A stretch of DNA of 64,000 nt. It comes from Oscillatoria acuminata PCC 6304 (lineage in GTDB: Bacteria; Cyanobacteriota; Cyanobacteriia; Cyanobacteriales; Laspinemataceae). The stretch spans positions 3,286,001 to 3,350,000 of the forward strand of contig NC_019693.1 in assembly GCF_000317105.1 (NCBI RefSeq). The letters run 5' to 3'. The notes under the pieces were generated by a model, which saw only the letters and a list, made by a program, of their open reading frames with translations, did not search any database and had not been told where the DNA came from. The first letter of the stretch is position 1; the number at the start of each line of letters is the position of its first letter. Positions 1-8,838 of this stretch are shown one piece after another. The translations under genes were made by a program, and so were the position numbers.

Positions 1-1
1 T

Positions 2-226
2 CATACCCATTGGGTTTATGCGATCGCATGGAGTCCCGATGGACAAACCCTCGCCAGTTGCAGTCGCGACAACACCGTAAAATTATGGCAAGTCAAAACA
101 GGCCGAGAAATCCGTACCCTCCCGGGTCACACCCGCGCCACCTGTGCAGTCGCCTTCAGTCCCGATGGCCAAACCCTCGCCACCGGCGGCGATGATGGCA
201 CAATTAAAATTTGGGAATGGCATTGA
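2..226 (+). CDS. WD40 repeat protein, C-terminal part
   Basis: The reading frame enters from outside the window and ends at TGA 224-226, so only the last 74 residues are seen. Two WD40 blades are visible, each with the SPDGQTLA core: one ends in NTVKLWQ, the second in DGTIKIWEW just before the stop. WD40 propellers are protein-interaction scaffolds. In cyanobacteria, long arrays are often fused to kinase, NACHT or TIR domains, but the N-terminus is missing, so the partner domain is unknown. The two blades are nearly identical in the SPDGQTLA stretch, which is typical of recently amplified arrays. Confidence 0.9.
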   Translation, partial: HTHWVYAIAWSPDGQTLASCSRDNTVKLWQVKTGREIRTLPGHTRATCAVAFSPDGQTLATGGDDGTIKIWEWH

Positions 227-367
227 AAGGAGGATGATATTGTTACAGCAGAGGTTAGAAATCTGGGTTTTTAACAAAATCTTTGCTTAAGTTTACACCT
301 TTCAAGTCGTTTTAATAATGACTAAATTTAACAGTTTGAACGAATTATCAATCATCAGGAGAAACCC

Positions 368-676
368 ATGCTAAGAGCAGTACAACAAACCGTTAAAGTC
401 GGAACCGGCGGCAAAATAGAGTTAATAGCCCCCGAATGTCCTGAAGGGGCAGAAGTTCAAGTGATTGTCCTGTTATCAAATTCAAATCAGGGTTTGAAAT
501 CCACTATATCTCCTGAAATACAAGCACTATCTCCTGACATAGAATCAGAAACAACGGCCAGCTTCCAATCATCTTTGACAAAAATACAGAACAAAATTCG
601 CCAGTATGTGCCGGAAGGAGAATCTCTGGTAGACGAGTTAATCACTGAACGGCGCGCCGAGGCCAACCGTGAGTAA
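368..676 (+). CDS. Putative VapB-type antitoxin of a PIN-toxin pair
   Basis: A 102-residue protein with a strong ribosome site (AGGAG, 6 bases upstream of ATG 368). The first 40 residues (KVGTGGKIELIAPECPEGAEVQVIVLL) look like a short beta-rich DNA-binding or AbrB-like fold. A linker follows, then a charged C-terminus (LVDELITERRAEANRE) of the kind that wraps a PIN toxin. Its stop codon lies inside the next gene (8-base overlap at 669-676), so the two are translationally coupled. The antitoxin role is inferred from that pairing and from the small size; the DNA-binding fold itself is not certain. Confidence 0.65.
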   Translation: MLRAVQQTVKVGTGGKIELIAPECPEGAEVQVIVLLSNSNQGLKSTISPEIQALSPDIESETTASFQSSLTKIQNKIRQYVPEGESLVDELITERRAEANRE

Positions 677-1052
677 TGTTGTTTTAGATGCTTCGGCACT
701 GCTGGCACTCGTTAACCAAGAACTTGGACATACTCTTGTAGCCAATCTATTACCAAAAGCCCGGATTAGTGCCGTCAATTTGAGTGAATTTGTTGCTAAA
801 TTAACAGATCGAGGAATAGCTGAAGAAGAAATTCAGGAAATTTTAGCCGAGTTAAATTTGCAGGTGATTCCCTTCGATGAAGCGCAAGGGGCTTTAGCGG
901 GATACTTACGACCTGTCACCAAACATCTCGGGTTATCTCTGGGAGATCGTGCCTGTTTAGCCTTGGGAATACAGATGAATTGCCCAGTTGTGACGGCAGA
1001 TCGCGCTTGGGCAAAGCTGACTATTGGCCCTGTGATTCAGGTGATTCGATAA
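669..1052 (+). CDS. PIN-domain VapC-like toxin
   Basis: A 127-residue single PIN domain, the usual VapC size. It starts at GTG 669 inside the end of the antitoxin gene. The acidic residues of the Mg2+-dependent RNase site are visible: Asp near residue 7 in VVLDASALLAL, Glu in AVNLSEFVAK (about 40), Asp in LSLGDRACLALG (about 93) and Asp in VVTADRAW (about 111). VapC toxins cleave tRNA or rRNA when freed from antitoxin. The gene is complete with no sign of decay. The PIN family assignment is secure; the cellular target is unknown. Confidence 0.85.
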   Translation: MSNVVLDASALLALVNQELGHTLVANLLPKARISAVNLSEFVAKLTDRGIAEEEIQEILAELNLQVIPFDEAQGALAGYLRPVTKHLGLSLGDRACLALGIQMNCPVVTADRAWAKLTIGPVIQVIR

Positions 1053-1111
1053 GCCGGTTTGTGTTAAAAATGCTGTACTGTAGGGAGATCCTCTTCAATT
1101 GTTTTCTGATT

Positions 1112-1753
1112 GTGCCATTGGACTCTAACCCCTACGCGATCGCCTTCCATAGCAGCAGTCCCGAACTCGGTCTAGCGTTGAGCAATTTTGCTGAAACCCA
1201 CCGCTGCCAAACCTGGGACATGGGGCGATCGCTTGCCACCCACCTGCATTCCTATCTTGCCGAGTTTATCTCCCCTCAGACTTGGCAGGATTTCGCCTTT
1301 CTTGCCGTTGCCAAAGGACCGGGTAGCTTTACCGGGACCCGCATTGGGGTCGTCACCGCCCGGATTCTCGCCCAGCAACTCTCGATTCCGTTATTTGCAA
1401 TTTCTAGTTTAGCGGCAGTCGCCTGGTCCCAAACTCGCAGTCAGACTGACAATCAACCGAGGGCGACTGCCCTGCAAATGCCCGCCCAACGGGGTCACTT
1501 GTTCACCGCCATTTATGAGATTACTCCCACCGCAGCGATTCCCCTCCTTGCCGATACTGTCCTCACCCCACAACAATGGGAAGAGACCCTCGCCTCTTGT
1601 TCGAGTCCCTATCAACTCATCCAAGTTCCAGAAAATTTAGGGTCTACCGTCTCCAGTCTTTTGGAACTCGCCCATCTGGAATGGCAACAGGGGAAACGCC
1701 CCCGCAGTTCCGAGGCCCTGCCATTTTACGGACAGCATCCAGTGGACCAGTAA
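1112..1753 (+). CDS. tsaB: tRNA threonylcarbamoyladenosine biosynthesis protein TsaB
   Basis: TsaB (YeaZ) is the non-catalytic partner of TsaD. With TsaE they place threonylcarbamoyl on A37 of ANN-decoding tRNAs in the cytoplasm. The signature is AVAKGPGSFTGTRIGVVTARILAQQLSIPLFAISSLAAVAW, preceded by an actin-like N-terminal strand (AIAFHSSSPELGLALSNF). I chose GTG 1112 because family members begin just before that strand. An in-frame ATG at 1070 and a longer frame from 980 would add residues with no family counterpart. About 213 residues is normal for cyanobacterial TsaB. It follows the PIN toxin but is probably an independent unit. Confidence 0.85.
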   Translation: MPLDSNPYAIAFHSSSPELGLALSNFAETHRCQTWDMGRSLATHLHSYLAEFISPQTWQDFAFLAVAKGPGSFTGTRIGVVTARILAQQLSIPLFAISSLAAVAWSQTRSQTDNQPRATALQMPAQRGHLFTAIYEITPTAAIPLLADTVLTPQQWEETLASCSSPYQLIQVPENLGSTVSSLLELAHLEWQQGKRPRSSEALPFYGQHPVDQ

Positions 1754-1875
1754 AGGCGATCGGCAACAACAAAACCGCCTGTTGCTTTAACTGTAGGGAA
1801 ACGGCACTACCTTGTCCTCTTTACTCTTTAGCTGTTTTATTTAACTCAGAAAGCTCAATAACCTTTCGTGCAATT

Positions 1876-2586
1876 TCAACTTTGCTCTGCCTGAGTAATT
1901 TTATCTCGGATTCGTTGAGCCGTCGGGGTTTTGAGCAAGTAACGTGCTTCAGACTCTGTAAGGCAGGCAAAGTTAAAGCCGAATCGGGTTTGCCACCAGT
2001 TTTCAAGTTCGGATCCATGTTTTAATCTCAGTGCATCAAGAGTGGTGTTTGTTAAAGTGATATTGGCCGAATACGGTTTACCCGTGAGGACAGTTGCCCC
2101 AATGACTTGTCCTCGACCACTAATAATATGAGATCGCAGGTTGGCGAGGGTTCCACCTTGTCCTACGAAGTCGTCAACTAAAAGATAACATTGGTTTGGG
2201 GTGACATCTCCCTCAAACTCAGCTTGTCGGGCAAGGCGAGAAAATCCATCGGCCCCTGTATGTCCAACAATATTGGTTTGAACAATTCCACTGTCCGTAG
2301 GCCAATGTAATTGCTGGGCTAAGGAACTAGCCAATGCTTCAGGAATCGCATTTACCCCTATAGACTCGATCGCATGGGCTGAAACTAAAGTCACCTGGGT
2401 TCCCTCAAAGGTAGATGCTAACTGCTCTACTACTTGTGCTGAAAGCATCTCATTAACCAACTGATATGCAGCTTCAGGGTCTCCTGATTTGGCCTCACGG
2501 TAGGCAAAATGCTTTTTCACTTCTAATTCTTGGGCATGAATCCATACTGATGGAAATTCATCGCAAGGAAATCGCACAATAGTCAT
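1876..2586 (-). CDS. Phosphoribosyltransferase-fold protein
   Basis: A 236-residue protein. The PRPP-binding signature of type I phosphoribosyltransferases is clear at about residues 134-146 (YLLVDDFVGQGGT: hydrophobic strand, two acids, then Gly-Gly-Thr). The N-terminal half (LVSAHAIESIGVNAIPEALA) may form the hood. The substrate base is not evident; it resembles the stand-alone PRTases of uncertain substrate often found near mobile DNA rather than the purine salvage enzymes. No partner gene lies nearby. It ends convergently with tsaB, about 120 bases apart. Confidence 0.7.
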   Translation of the reverse strand: MTIVRFPCDEFPSVWIHAQELEVKKHFAYREAKSGDPEAAYQLVNEMLSAQVVEQLASTFEGTQVTLVSAHAIESIGVNAIPEALASSLAQQLHWPTDSGIVQTNIVGHTGADGFSRLARQAEFEGDVTPNQCYLLVDDFVGQGGTLANLRSHIISGRGQVIGATVLTGKPYSANITLTNTTLDALRLKHGSELENWWQTRFGFNFACLTESEARYLLKTPTAQRIRDKITQAEQS

Positions 2587-2620
2587 TTAAACAATTTAAA
2601 AATCCAGACACTCTAAATTT

Positions 2621-2673
2621 AGCCCGCGCAGGCGGGCTTTGTTCGTATAGCCCCACCCTTCAGGGTGCGGGGC
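2621..2673. repeat. Double-hairpin intergenic repeat
   Basis: Two adjacent perfect or near-perfect hairpins fill the gap between thf1 and the phosphoribosyltransferase. The first is AGCCCGCGCAGGCGGGCT at 2621-2638, followed by TTTGTT. The second is at 2650-2673 and has GCCCC/GGGGC outer arms and ACCCT/AGGGT inner arms. The first could act as a terminator for plus-strand transcripts. Side-by-side GC-rich hairpins of this form are common dispersed repeats in filamentous cyanobacteria. Confidence 0.7.
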
Positions 2674-2681
2674 CAGGGCTC

Positions 2682-3389
2682 TTACTCTGGAGAACCAGGA
2701 GGTACAGTTGCTGCCCCTTTCTGCTTCGCCCGGTCTTCCCGTTTTTTACGGTCTGCCGCTAAAATGTCTTCCATGACACTGCGGGCTTGAATCATTTTCT
2801 CTAAATTGGTTCGGTAGAGGTCGAGGTCTTTAGAGAGTTTATCCACAGGCAGATTCAGCGCGGTGCAGATTTTCTGCACGGCCTCTTGACGGGACTTTTC
2901 ATTTTTCACCAGTTCTAAGTCAGCTTGTTCGAGGAGGGTAAACAGACCCACCGCAAATAATCGGCTGTACTTGAAATTGGGTTTAGCAGCGATCGCCCCC
3001 AGGATGCCTTGGAAATCTCCTTCCATTTCTGGTCCTGCGGAACGACTCAGTAACGCCACCATTTCCTCCCCGGAATGGCGACTGGCAATTTCCTCTAACC
3101 ATTGGGCATCTTGGCGATACTTCTGGGGATCAGCTTCTAACCCCTTGCAGATGCCATTAAAAATCGAGATTTTATCCTCTTCAGGTCGATATCCTTGCAT
3201 AAATCGGTCAAAAGTGGTTACGACTCCGAGGGCATAAATGGGGTCATAATTAAAATCCACATTCACCGACAGCAAGTGCATTTCCACCATCAATTCTTCG
3301 ACGACCCGCCGATAAATCGAGTTAATCGGACGGGTGTGAATGGTATAGAAGGCTCGCTTGGTATCTGATACGGTGCGGACGTTATTCAC
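2682..3389 (-). CDS. thf1: Thylakoid formation protein Thf1 (Psb29)
   Basis: A 235-residue Psb29/Thf1 protein. The typical N-terminus (VRTVSDTKRAFYTIHTRPINSIYRRVVEELMVEMHLL) and the following motif (YDPIYALGVVTTFDRFMQGYRPEED) are present. A basic coiled-coil C-terminus (AADRKKREDRAKQK) follows. Thf1 binds FtsH proteases at the thylakoid membrane and is needed for photosystem II repair and thylakoid biogenesis. The length matches cyanobacterial homologues and nothing is missing. It is divergent from the CpcT-like gene, with a 174-base shared upstream region. Confidence 0.95.
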   Translation of the reverse strand: MNNVRTVSDTKRAFYTIHTRPINSIYRRVVEELMVEMHLLSVNVDFNYDPIYALGVVTTFDRFMQGYRPEEDKISIFNGICKGLEADPQKYRQDAQWLEEIASRHSGEEMVALLSRSAGPEMEGDFQGILGAIAAKPNFKYSRLFAVGLFTLLEQADLELVKNEKSRQEAVQKICTALNLPVDKLSKDLDLYRTNLEKMIQARSVMEDILAADRKKREDRAKQKGAATVPPGSPE

Positions 3390-3563
3390 GGGGTGCGTTG
3401 TTAAGGAGAACTTACTTTCATTTTCTCTCGTAAACGCACTTTTGCCAACCTACATCCGGGGGATCGCCCTCGGTATCTGCCCTGGAATGCTTTAAAATGC
3501 AAAATCAACCGGAGAGTTCCGGTGGGATTTTTCATGAAAACGTTGAAATTTTAAAATTCAAAG

Positions 3564-4199
3564 ATGACCCTGACATCGGAGTTAATCGCCCTGGGGCAAT
3601 ACTTAGCGGGGGAATTTGACAATCGAGAACAGGCGATCGCTGACCCGGCATGGTATGTCCACCTGCACCTCTGGCAGCGTCCCGTTCCCGTCCAGTTATT
3701 TTCCGAACCCAGTCTGACCCTGTTTGCCGAACAAGCCAACATTCTCCATCTCGATCGCCCCTATCGGCCTCGCATTATGCAACTGCGACAACTTCTCAAC
3801 GGTGACAGTCCACCCCAGTTAGAAGTGCAGTATTTCATGCTCAAGGACCCCAATCAATACCGGGGGGCGGGTCGCCAACCCCATCTCCTCCAACAGCTAA
3901 ATCCGGCACAAGTAGAACTCTTGCCCGGATGTACCCTCACCGTCAGCCAGAAACGCTTAACTGACGGGACCTATCATTTTGCTGCATCCTTGCCCTCGGG
4001 AGCAAGATGCTGCTTTCTCTATCAAGGAGAAACTCGCCAAGTCGATCTCGGTTTCGAGGCATCCCCGACTGAACTGTTCAGCTTTGACAAAGGCATCGAC
4101 CCCAATACGGGGAAAGCCTTGTGGGGGGCCATTTTAGGGCCATTTCACTTCACCAAACGTCACGATTTTTCCGGGGAACTGGTTGGACTCGTAAGATGA
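3564..4199 (+). CDS. cpcT: CpcT/CpeT family phycobiliprotein chromophore lyase
   Basis: A 211-residue member of the CpcT/CpeT family of T-type bilin lyases. These attach phycocyanobilin or phycoerythrobilin through a thioether to the beta-155/165 cysteine of phycobiliproteins. Family features visible are LGQYLAGEFDNREQAIADPAWYVHLHLWQRPVP near the start, QVELLPGCTLTVSQKR in the middle, and ELFSFDKGIDPNTGKALWGAILGPFHFTKRHDFS at the end. Paralogues differ in target, and this one is not beside a phycobilisome operon, so the exact substrate is inferred. Confidence 0.82.
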   Translation: MTLTSELIALGQYLAGEFDNREQAIADPAWYVHLHLWQRPVPVQLFSEPSLTLFAEQANILHLDRPYRPRIMQLRQLLNGDSPPQLEVQYFMLKDPNQYRGAGRQPHLLQQLNPAQVELLPGCTLTVSQKRLTDGTYHFAASLPSGARCCFLYQGETRQVDLGFEASPTELFSFDKGIDPNTGKALWGAILGPFHFTKRHDFSGELVGLVR

Positions 4200-4282
4200 A
4201 AGCCGGTGAGCATTGAGAAGTGTCGGGGATGCCAAACTGGGTTGGAACGGGTCAGACTCGTTTCTCCAATCCCCTTTAGACA

Positions 4283-4651
4283 TTAAGTCGCCATGCTTCG
4301 GGGACCCGCTTCCAGGGCTTCTTCTTCAGTTTCGTAGATTTCAAAGACTGAATCCATCATTGTCACTTCAAAAACCAATTTGGCCTCTGGATGCACGTTA
4401 CAAATACGGAAACTGCCTTTAACCTTGTCCGCATCTCGCATCCCTGCTACTAGCGACGTCAGGCCAGAACTATCAATAAAGTTAACCTGCCCTAAATTAA
4501 CGACAATATGACGACTCAGTTTAGAAATGCACTCCTGTAATTTGAGGCGAAATTGCCACGCGGTGGTAATGTCCAACCGACCCGTTGGGGCCAATACAAT
4601 CACCGTTGTTCCATCCTGGGTCGTATGGGTTTTTTGCTCGATATGAATCAC
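4283..4651 (-). CDS. STAS-domain anti-sigma factor antagonist
   Basis: A 122-residue single STAS domain of the SpoIIAA/RsbV type. The core motif VNFIDSSGLTSLVAG is at about residues 57-70, and one of Ser61/62 is the expected phosphorylation site for a partner serine kinase. The N-terminal strand pair (VIVLAPTGRLDITTAWQFRLKL) also fits the family. Such proteins switch partner kinases or phosphatases in response to stress. No kinase or sigma factor gene is adjacent, so the partner is elsewhere. It converges on the CpcT-like gene, 83 bases apart. Confidence 0.9.
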   Translation of the reverse strand: MIHIEQKTHTTQDGTTVIVLAPTGRLDITTAWQFRLKLQECISKLSRHIVVNLGQVNFIDSSGLTSLVAGMRDADKVKGSFRICNVHPEAKLVFEVTMMDSVFEIYETEEEALEAGPRSMAT

Positions 4652-4775
4652 AGGCCCTCCCTCAATACGCTAGTTGCCTACCTCGCTTTCGTAGTTTAGC
4701 AAAATCGGAGCCATTGCCCCGATTGAGCTTGACCGAAATTAGCCAAACTTGCTGCTAGAAAAATAGCACAGTCCT

Positions 4776-4899
4776 GCGGGGGTTCAAACCCCCGCCTCAT
4801 AGCTAAAGTCGGTTAAAACCGACTGAAAACGTTAGCCCCTAAGACTTTCAGTCGGTTTCAACCGACTTGATTCTGTTAGGCGGGGGTTTAAACCCCCGC
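4776..4899. repeat. Nested four-palindrome repeat
   Basis: Four self-complementary units form a mirrored array. The outer units are GCGGGGGTTCAAACCCCCGC at 4776-4795 and a one-base variant (GTTTAAAC centre) at 4880-4899. The inner units are AGTCGGTTAAAACCGACT at 4807-4824 and AGTCGGTTTCAACCGACT at 4850-4867. Outer pairs with outer and inner with inner, so the whole piece can also fold as one large cruciform. It sits between the STAS gene and hemF and carries no gene. Confidence 0.8.
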
Positions 4900-4910
4900 C
4901 CGTTGTTGCT

Positions 4911-5942
4911 TTAACTAGCGGTCCACTCTGCCCAATTTTGCGGTTTCAAAAAGGTTTCGTAGAGTTCAGCTTCTGGGGTGTTGGGTTCCGGTTGATAGCC
5001 ATATTCCCAACGCACCAAAGGCGGCAGAGACATTAAAATCGACTCGGTACGGCCATTGGTCTGGAGTCCAAAAATGGTGCCGCGATCGTAGACCAGGTTA
5101 AATTCCACATACCGTCCCCGGCGATAGAGTTGGAAATTCCGTTCGCGATCGCCATATTCCATGCCCGAACGACGTTCAACAATGGGCCCATAAGCGGGTA
5201 AAAACGATCGCCCGCAATCTTGAGCAAAGGCAAACAACGCTTCCCAATTGCGTTGAGGAGGAATGCCAATTTTCCGGCTATATTCCGCTGCCGGTCCCGT
5301 GGGGTCTGGACCGCGATAGAGTTCGCTTTGACCATCTTGGTAGTCAAAAAACAGACCCCCCACCCCTCGGGTTTCGTCGCGATGCTTCAGATAAAAATAT
5401 TCGTCACACCAGAGCTTGAAAACCTTGTAATACTCATCATGGTGGCGATCGCAAGCCGCTTTAAAGGTTTGGTGAAAATGGGCCGCATCTTCTGCAAACG
5501 GATAATAAGGCGTCAAATCTGCACCGCCTCCGAACCACCACACCGGCCCTGCTTCAAAATAGCGATAGTTTAAATGGACCGTGGGAACGTAAGGATTGCG
5601 CGGGTGCAACACCATCGAAGTGCCAGTGGCATAGAAGCGATGACCTTCTGCCTCGGGACGTTGTTTTAAAATAGAAGGCGGCAGATGATCGCCCCACACT
5701 TCAGAAAAATTCACGCCCCCTTGTTCAAAGACATTGCCCTCGCGCATCACCCGAGAACGGCCCCCGCCCCCTTCTGGGCGGTCCCAAGAATCTTCTTGAA
5801 ACGTGCCAAGGCCATCGAGTTCTGCCAATCCTTGACAAATTTCATCTTGTAGCGACTGCATAAACTGACTGACTCGTTCTTTCGAGTCATCCGGTGGCAA
5901 ATTCTGAGTAGAGGTAGCCTCAAAAGTCGAAGAAACTGTCAT
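4911..5942 (-). CDS. hemF: Oxygen-dependent coproporphyrinogen III oxidase
   Basis: HemF converts coproporphyrinogen III to protoporphyrinogen IX using O2, a step shared by haem and chlorophyll synthesis in the cytosol. The 343-residue protein has the active-site block [18 protein letters not shown] at about residues 132-149. It also has VHLNYRYFE before that block, and the C-terminal [35 protein letters not shown] signature. Length and all motifs are normal. The start at ATG 5942 is the only plausible one. It is transcribed divergently from mrp. Confidence 0.97.
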   Translation of the reverse strand: MTVSSTFEATSTQNLPPDDSKERVSQFMQSLQDEICQGLAELDGLGTFQEDSWDRPEGGGGRSRVMREGNVFEQGGVNFSEVWGDHLPPSILKQRPEAEGHRFYATGTSMVLHPRNPYVPTVHLNYRYFEAGPVWWFGGGADLTPYYPFAEDAAHFHQTFKAACDRHHDEYYKVFKLWCDEYFYLKHRDETRGVGGLFFDYQDGQSELYRGPDPTGPAAEYSRKIGIPPQRNWEALFAFAQDCGRSFLPAYGPIVERRSGMEYGDRERNFQLYRRGRYVEFNLVYDRGTIFGLQTNGRTESILMSLPPLVRWEYGYQPEPNTPEAELYETFLKPQNWAEWTAS

Positions 5943-6341
5943 AATGTCAAATTATTTTCTGCTGCGGGATAGAGATCTGCCTGTCAAGAGCGATCGAAAT
6001 CTCAGCGGTGGATAACGCGATCGCACCCTTGATGAAATCTTTAGCCCTTCTCTCGATCAAGCTGACCGACTCTGAAAAAATCCTATCTTAATCTCTGCCC
6101 TTATCTACTGCCTTTAAAAATTCTACATATTACTACAAAAAAAGATACATTAGGAAAACACCTAGTGTTTCAGCAGGCAACTCGTTCTAGGGGAAGCAAC
6201 AAACCCAGGCGATCGGGCAGTAATTGCGCCCTCCCAACCGGGACACCCCAGCCACTTAACGGGCTAAAACTCAACCCCGACCTTCCCCTAAATCACGACT
6301 GTCTGCCTGACCCGTCCGAGAGAGGAGAAACAGGCAAACCA
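5943..6341. other. Divergent hemF-mrp intergenic region
   Basis: About 400 bases between two divergent genes, expected to hold both promoters. It has an AT-rich stretch at about 6110-6155 and a short inverted repeat AAACACCTAGTGTTT at about 6157-6172. A long open frame runs in from 6165 in the mrp phase, but it is low-complexity and Pro/Asn-rich, unlike any Mrp N-terminus. I read it as untranslated leader. Confidence 0.5.
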
Positions 6342-7412
6342 ATGACTCAAACCCTAACGTCCCAAGCCATCTTAGAAGTCTTGCAACCCGTGCAAGACCC
6401 CGAACTCCAAAAGAGCTTGGTAGACCTGAACATGATTCGCAACGTCACAATTGACCAAGGCAACGTCAGCTTTACCCTAGTCCTGACCACCCCCGCCTGT
6501 CCCTTGCGAGAATTTATCGTCGAAGACTGTCAAAAAGCCGTTCGCACCCTACCTGGAGTCGAAGAAGTCAGCATTGAAGTTACCGCTGAAACTCCGCAAC
6601 AAAAATCCCTCCCCGATCGCCAAGGCATCGCAGGAGTCAAAAATATCCTCGCCATCTCCAGTGGCAAAGGTGGCGTCGGCAAAAGCACGATCGCCGTTAA
6701 TGTCGCCGTCTCCCTCGCCCAATCCGGGGCCAAAGTCGGACTCCTCGATGCCGATATCTATGGTCCGAATGACCCCACCATGCTCGGACTCGGCGATGCT
6801 CAAGTCATGGTCCGCCAAGGCCCCCAAGGAGATGTCCTCGAACCCGCCTTTAATCACGGCGTGAAATTAGTCTCAATGGCCTTTTTAATCGACAAGGACC
6901 AACCCGTTGTATGGCGCGGTCCCATGTTAAACGGCGTGATTCGGCAGTTTCTCTATCAAGTCGATTGGGGAGAACTCGACTATCTAATCGTAGATATGCC
7001 TCCCGGAACCGGCGATGCTCAACTAACAATGGCCCAATCGGTACCAATGGCAGGAGTTGTAATTGTCACCACCCCCCAAACCGTCGCCTTGTTGGATTCC
7101 CGGAAAGGTTTAAAAATGTTCCAACAATTAAACGTGCCGGTCCTGGGAATTGTCGAAAATATGAGCTATTTCATCCCGCCAGATATGCCCGACAAAAAAT
7201 ACGATATCTTTGGCTCGGGAGGGGGACAAAAAACTGCCGATGAACTCGGTGTCCCCTTATTAGGCTGCGTCCCCTTGGAAATTCCCTTGCGCGAGGGCGG
7301 GGATAACGGCGTCCCGATCTCCATTTCCGCCCCGGATTCTCCCTCCGCCAAAGCCCTGCGAGAAATTGCCAACCGAATTGCCGGTAAAGTGTCTGTCGTT
7401 GCCCTAGCCTAA
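6342..7412 (+). CDS. mrp: Mrp/ApbC-family iron-sulfur carrier ATPase
   Basis: A 356-residue P-loop ATPase of the Mrp/NBP35 class, which carries and delivers Fe-S clusters in the cytoplasm. The N-terminal MIP18/DUF59 domain (residues 1-85) includes TTPACPL. The deviant Walker A motif SSGKGGVGKST is at about 106-116. The DADIYGPNDPTMLG switch, DYLIVDMPPGTGDAQLT Walker B and NMSYF segment follow in order. ATG 6342 was chosen for the GGAGA site upstream and the match to the family start. The usual CxxC after NMS is absent (NMSYFIPPDMPDKKYDIFG). Confidence 0.93.
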   Translation: MTQTLTSQAILEVLQPVQDPELQKSLVDLNMIRNVTIDQGNVSFTLVLTTPACPLREFIVEDCQKAVRTLPGVEEVSIEVTAETPQQKSLPDRQGIAGVKNILAISSGKGGVGKSTIAVNVAVSLAQSGAKVGLLDADIYGPNDPTMLGLGDAQVMVRQGPQGDVLEPAFNHGVKLVSMAFLIDKDQPVVWRGPMLNGVIRQFLYQVDWGELDYLIVDMPPGTGDAQLTMAQSVPMAGVVIVTTPQTVALLDSRKGLKMFQQLNVPVLGIVENMSYFIPPDMPDKKYDIFGSGGGQKTADELGVPLLGCVPLEIPLREGGDNGVPISISAPDSPSAKALREIANRIAGKVSVVALA

Positions 7413-7456
7413 GCGTAAATAGAACAAACCCCATCCCCCCATTACCCCTTTGAAAT

Positions 7457-8716
7457 ATGTTTCAAAAGTCCATAAGTCGATCGCGTTGGAGAGCCTGGGT
7501 ACAACCCTGGCTAGAGTTTGACTGGCTGTTATTTATCTTACCCATTGGGTTAACCCTCTTTGGCGGGATTATGATCCGCAGTACCGAACTCAACCTCGGG
7601 TGGACCGAGTGGTGGCAACACTGGTTAGTGGGAGGGATTGGACTGCTCCTGGCCGTGAGTTTAGCGCGATGGCAGTACGATACCCTGATTCAATTAAAGT
7701 GGGTGATTTATGGTTTGACCAATATATCCCTACTGGCGGTTATGTTTATCGGGACCACTGCTCTTGGTGCACAGCGTTGGATTACCATCGGTGGATTTAA
7801 CATTCAACCGTCAGAATTTGCAAAATTAGGGCTGATTATTACCCTAGCCGCCCTCTTACACGAAAGGACCCCTGACAGTCTGGGTTCGATCTTCAAAACC
7901 TTGGCAATTACTGCCGTCCCCTGGGCCTTAGTCTTCTTACAACCCGATTTAGGAACCTCCCTAGTCTTTGGGGCGATTACCCTGGGAATGCTCTATTGGG
8001 GAAACACCAATCCCGGTTGGCTCATCCTCATGATATCTCCCCTCGTAGCCACGTTGCTGTTTAGCCTTTATTTACCGGGATGGTTTGCCTGGACTGGCTT
8101 AATCGCCTTAATTGGCTGGCGCACCCTCCCCTGGCCTTTTTTGGGTGCATTGGGAACCGTGGTGATGAACCTGATTTTCGGTCGAGTCGGGAGCCTATTA
8201 TGGAACCTCCTCAAAGATTATCAAAAAGAACGATTAACCACCTTCCTCACCCCAGAAAAAGACCCCCTCGGGGCTGGATATCACCTGATCCAATCTCGCA
8301 TCGCCATTGGATCCGGGGGACTGCATGGGCGGGGACTTTATAATGGAACCCAAACCCAGCTTAACTTTATCCCGGAACAACATACGGACTTTATCTTCTC
8401 GGCGATCGGCGAAGAATTTGGTTTTATCGGGTCAATGGTGGTGCTCGTGTCGTTTTGGTTGATTTGCCTGCGCCTAGTCTTGGTTGCCCAAAACGCTAAA
8501 GACACCTTTGGGGCGTTGTTGGCGATCGGGGTTTTATCGATGATTGTGTTTCAGGTGGTCGTCAATATTGGCATGACCATTGGACTTGCCCCGGTGACGG
8601 GGATTCCCCTCCCTTGGCTGAGTTACGGTAGGTCCGCCTTGCTCACCAATTTTATTGCCCTGGGTCTGGTTGAATCCGTCGCCTATCACCGGGAAAAAGT
8701 AAAGAAAAAGTTTTAG
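7457..8716 (+). CDS. rodA: Rod-shape SEDS peptidoglycan polymerase RodA
   Basis: A 419-residue multi-pass membrane protein of the SEDS family, the peptidoglycan glycosyltransferase that works with a class B PBP in the elongasome. Family blocks are GAQRWITIGGFNIQPSEFAKLGLI, LQPDLGTSLVF, the long periplasmic loop LLKDYQKERLTTFLTPEKDPLGAGYHLIQSRIAIGSGGLHGRG, and QTQLNFIPEQHTDFIFSAIGEEFGFIG. The C-terminal block is PVTGIPLPWLSYGRSALLTNF. It starts 44 bases after mrp on the same strand, so the two may be co-transcribed. RodA rather than FtsW is chosen from IGMTIGLAPVTGIPLPWLSYGRS and the lack of a long N-terminus. Confidence 0.93.
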   Translation: MFQKSISRSRWRAWVQPWLEFDWLLFILPIGLTLFGGIMIRSTELNLGWTEWWQHWLVGGIGLLLAVSLARWQYDTLIQLKWVIYGLTNISLLAVMFIGTTALGAQRWITIGGFNIQPSEFAKLGLIITLAALLHERTPDSLGSIFKTLAITAVPWALVFLQPDLGTSLVFGAITLGMLYWGNTNPGWLILMISPLVATLLFSLYLPGWFAWTGLIALIGWRTLPWPFLGALGTVVMNLIFGRVGSLLWNLLKDYQKERLTTFLTPEKDPLGAGYHLIQSRIAIGSGGLHGRGLYNGTQTQLNFIPEQHTDFIFSAIGEEFGFIGSMVVLVSFWLICLRLVLVAQNAKDTFGALLAIGVLSMIVFQVVVNIGMTIGLAPVTGIPLPWLSYGRSALLTNFIALGLVESVAYHREKVKKKF

Positions 8717-8838
8717 CCTCCGCCTAGGTTGGCGAACCCTTGACGAATGACGCCAAAACGATTCACCATAACGGATGATGACTCAGTTTCCCTGACTTAT
8801 CAGCAGAACCCCTTAACTCTAAACATCTGGAAAAGATT

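Noticed and set aside
980-1111. Longer N-terminus for TsaB
   Set aside because: The extra residues overlap the PIN toxin gene and do not resemble TsaB; GTG 1112 gives the family start.
1821-2018. 65-residue minus-strand frame overlapping the end of the phosphoribosyltransferase gene
   Set aside because: It overlaps that gene by 143 bases in another phase, has no ribosome site and no recognisable motif.
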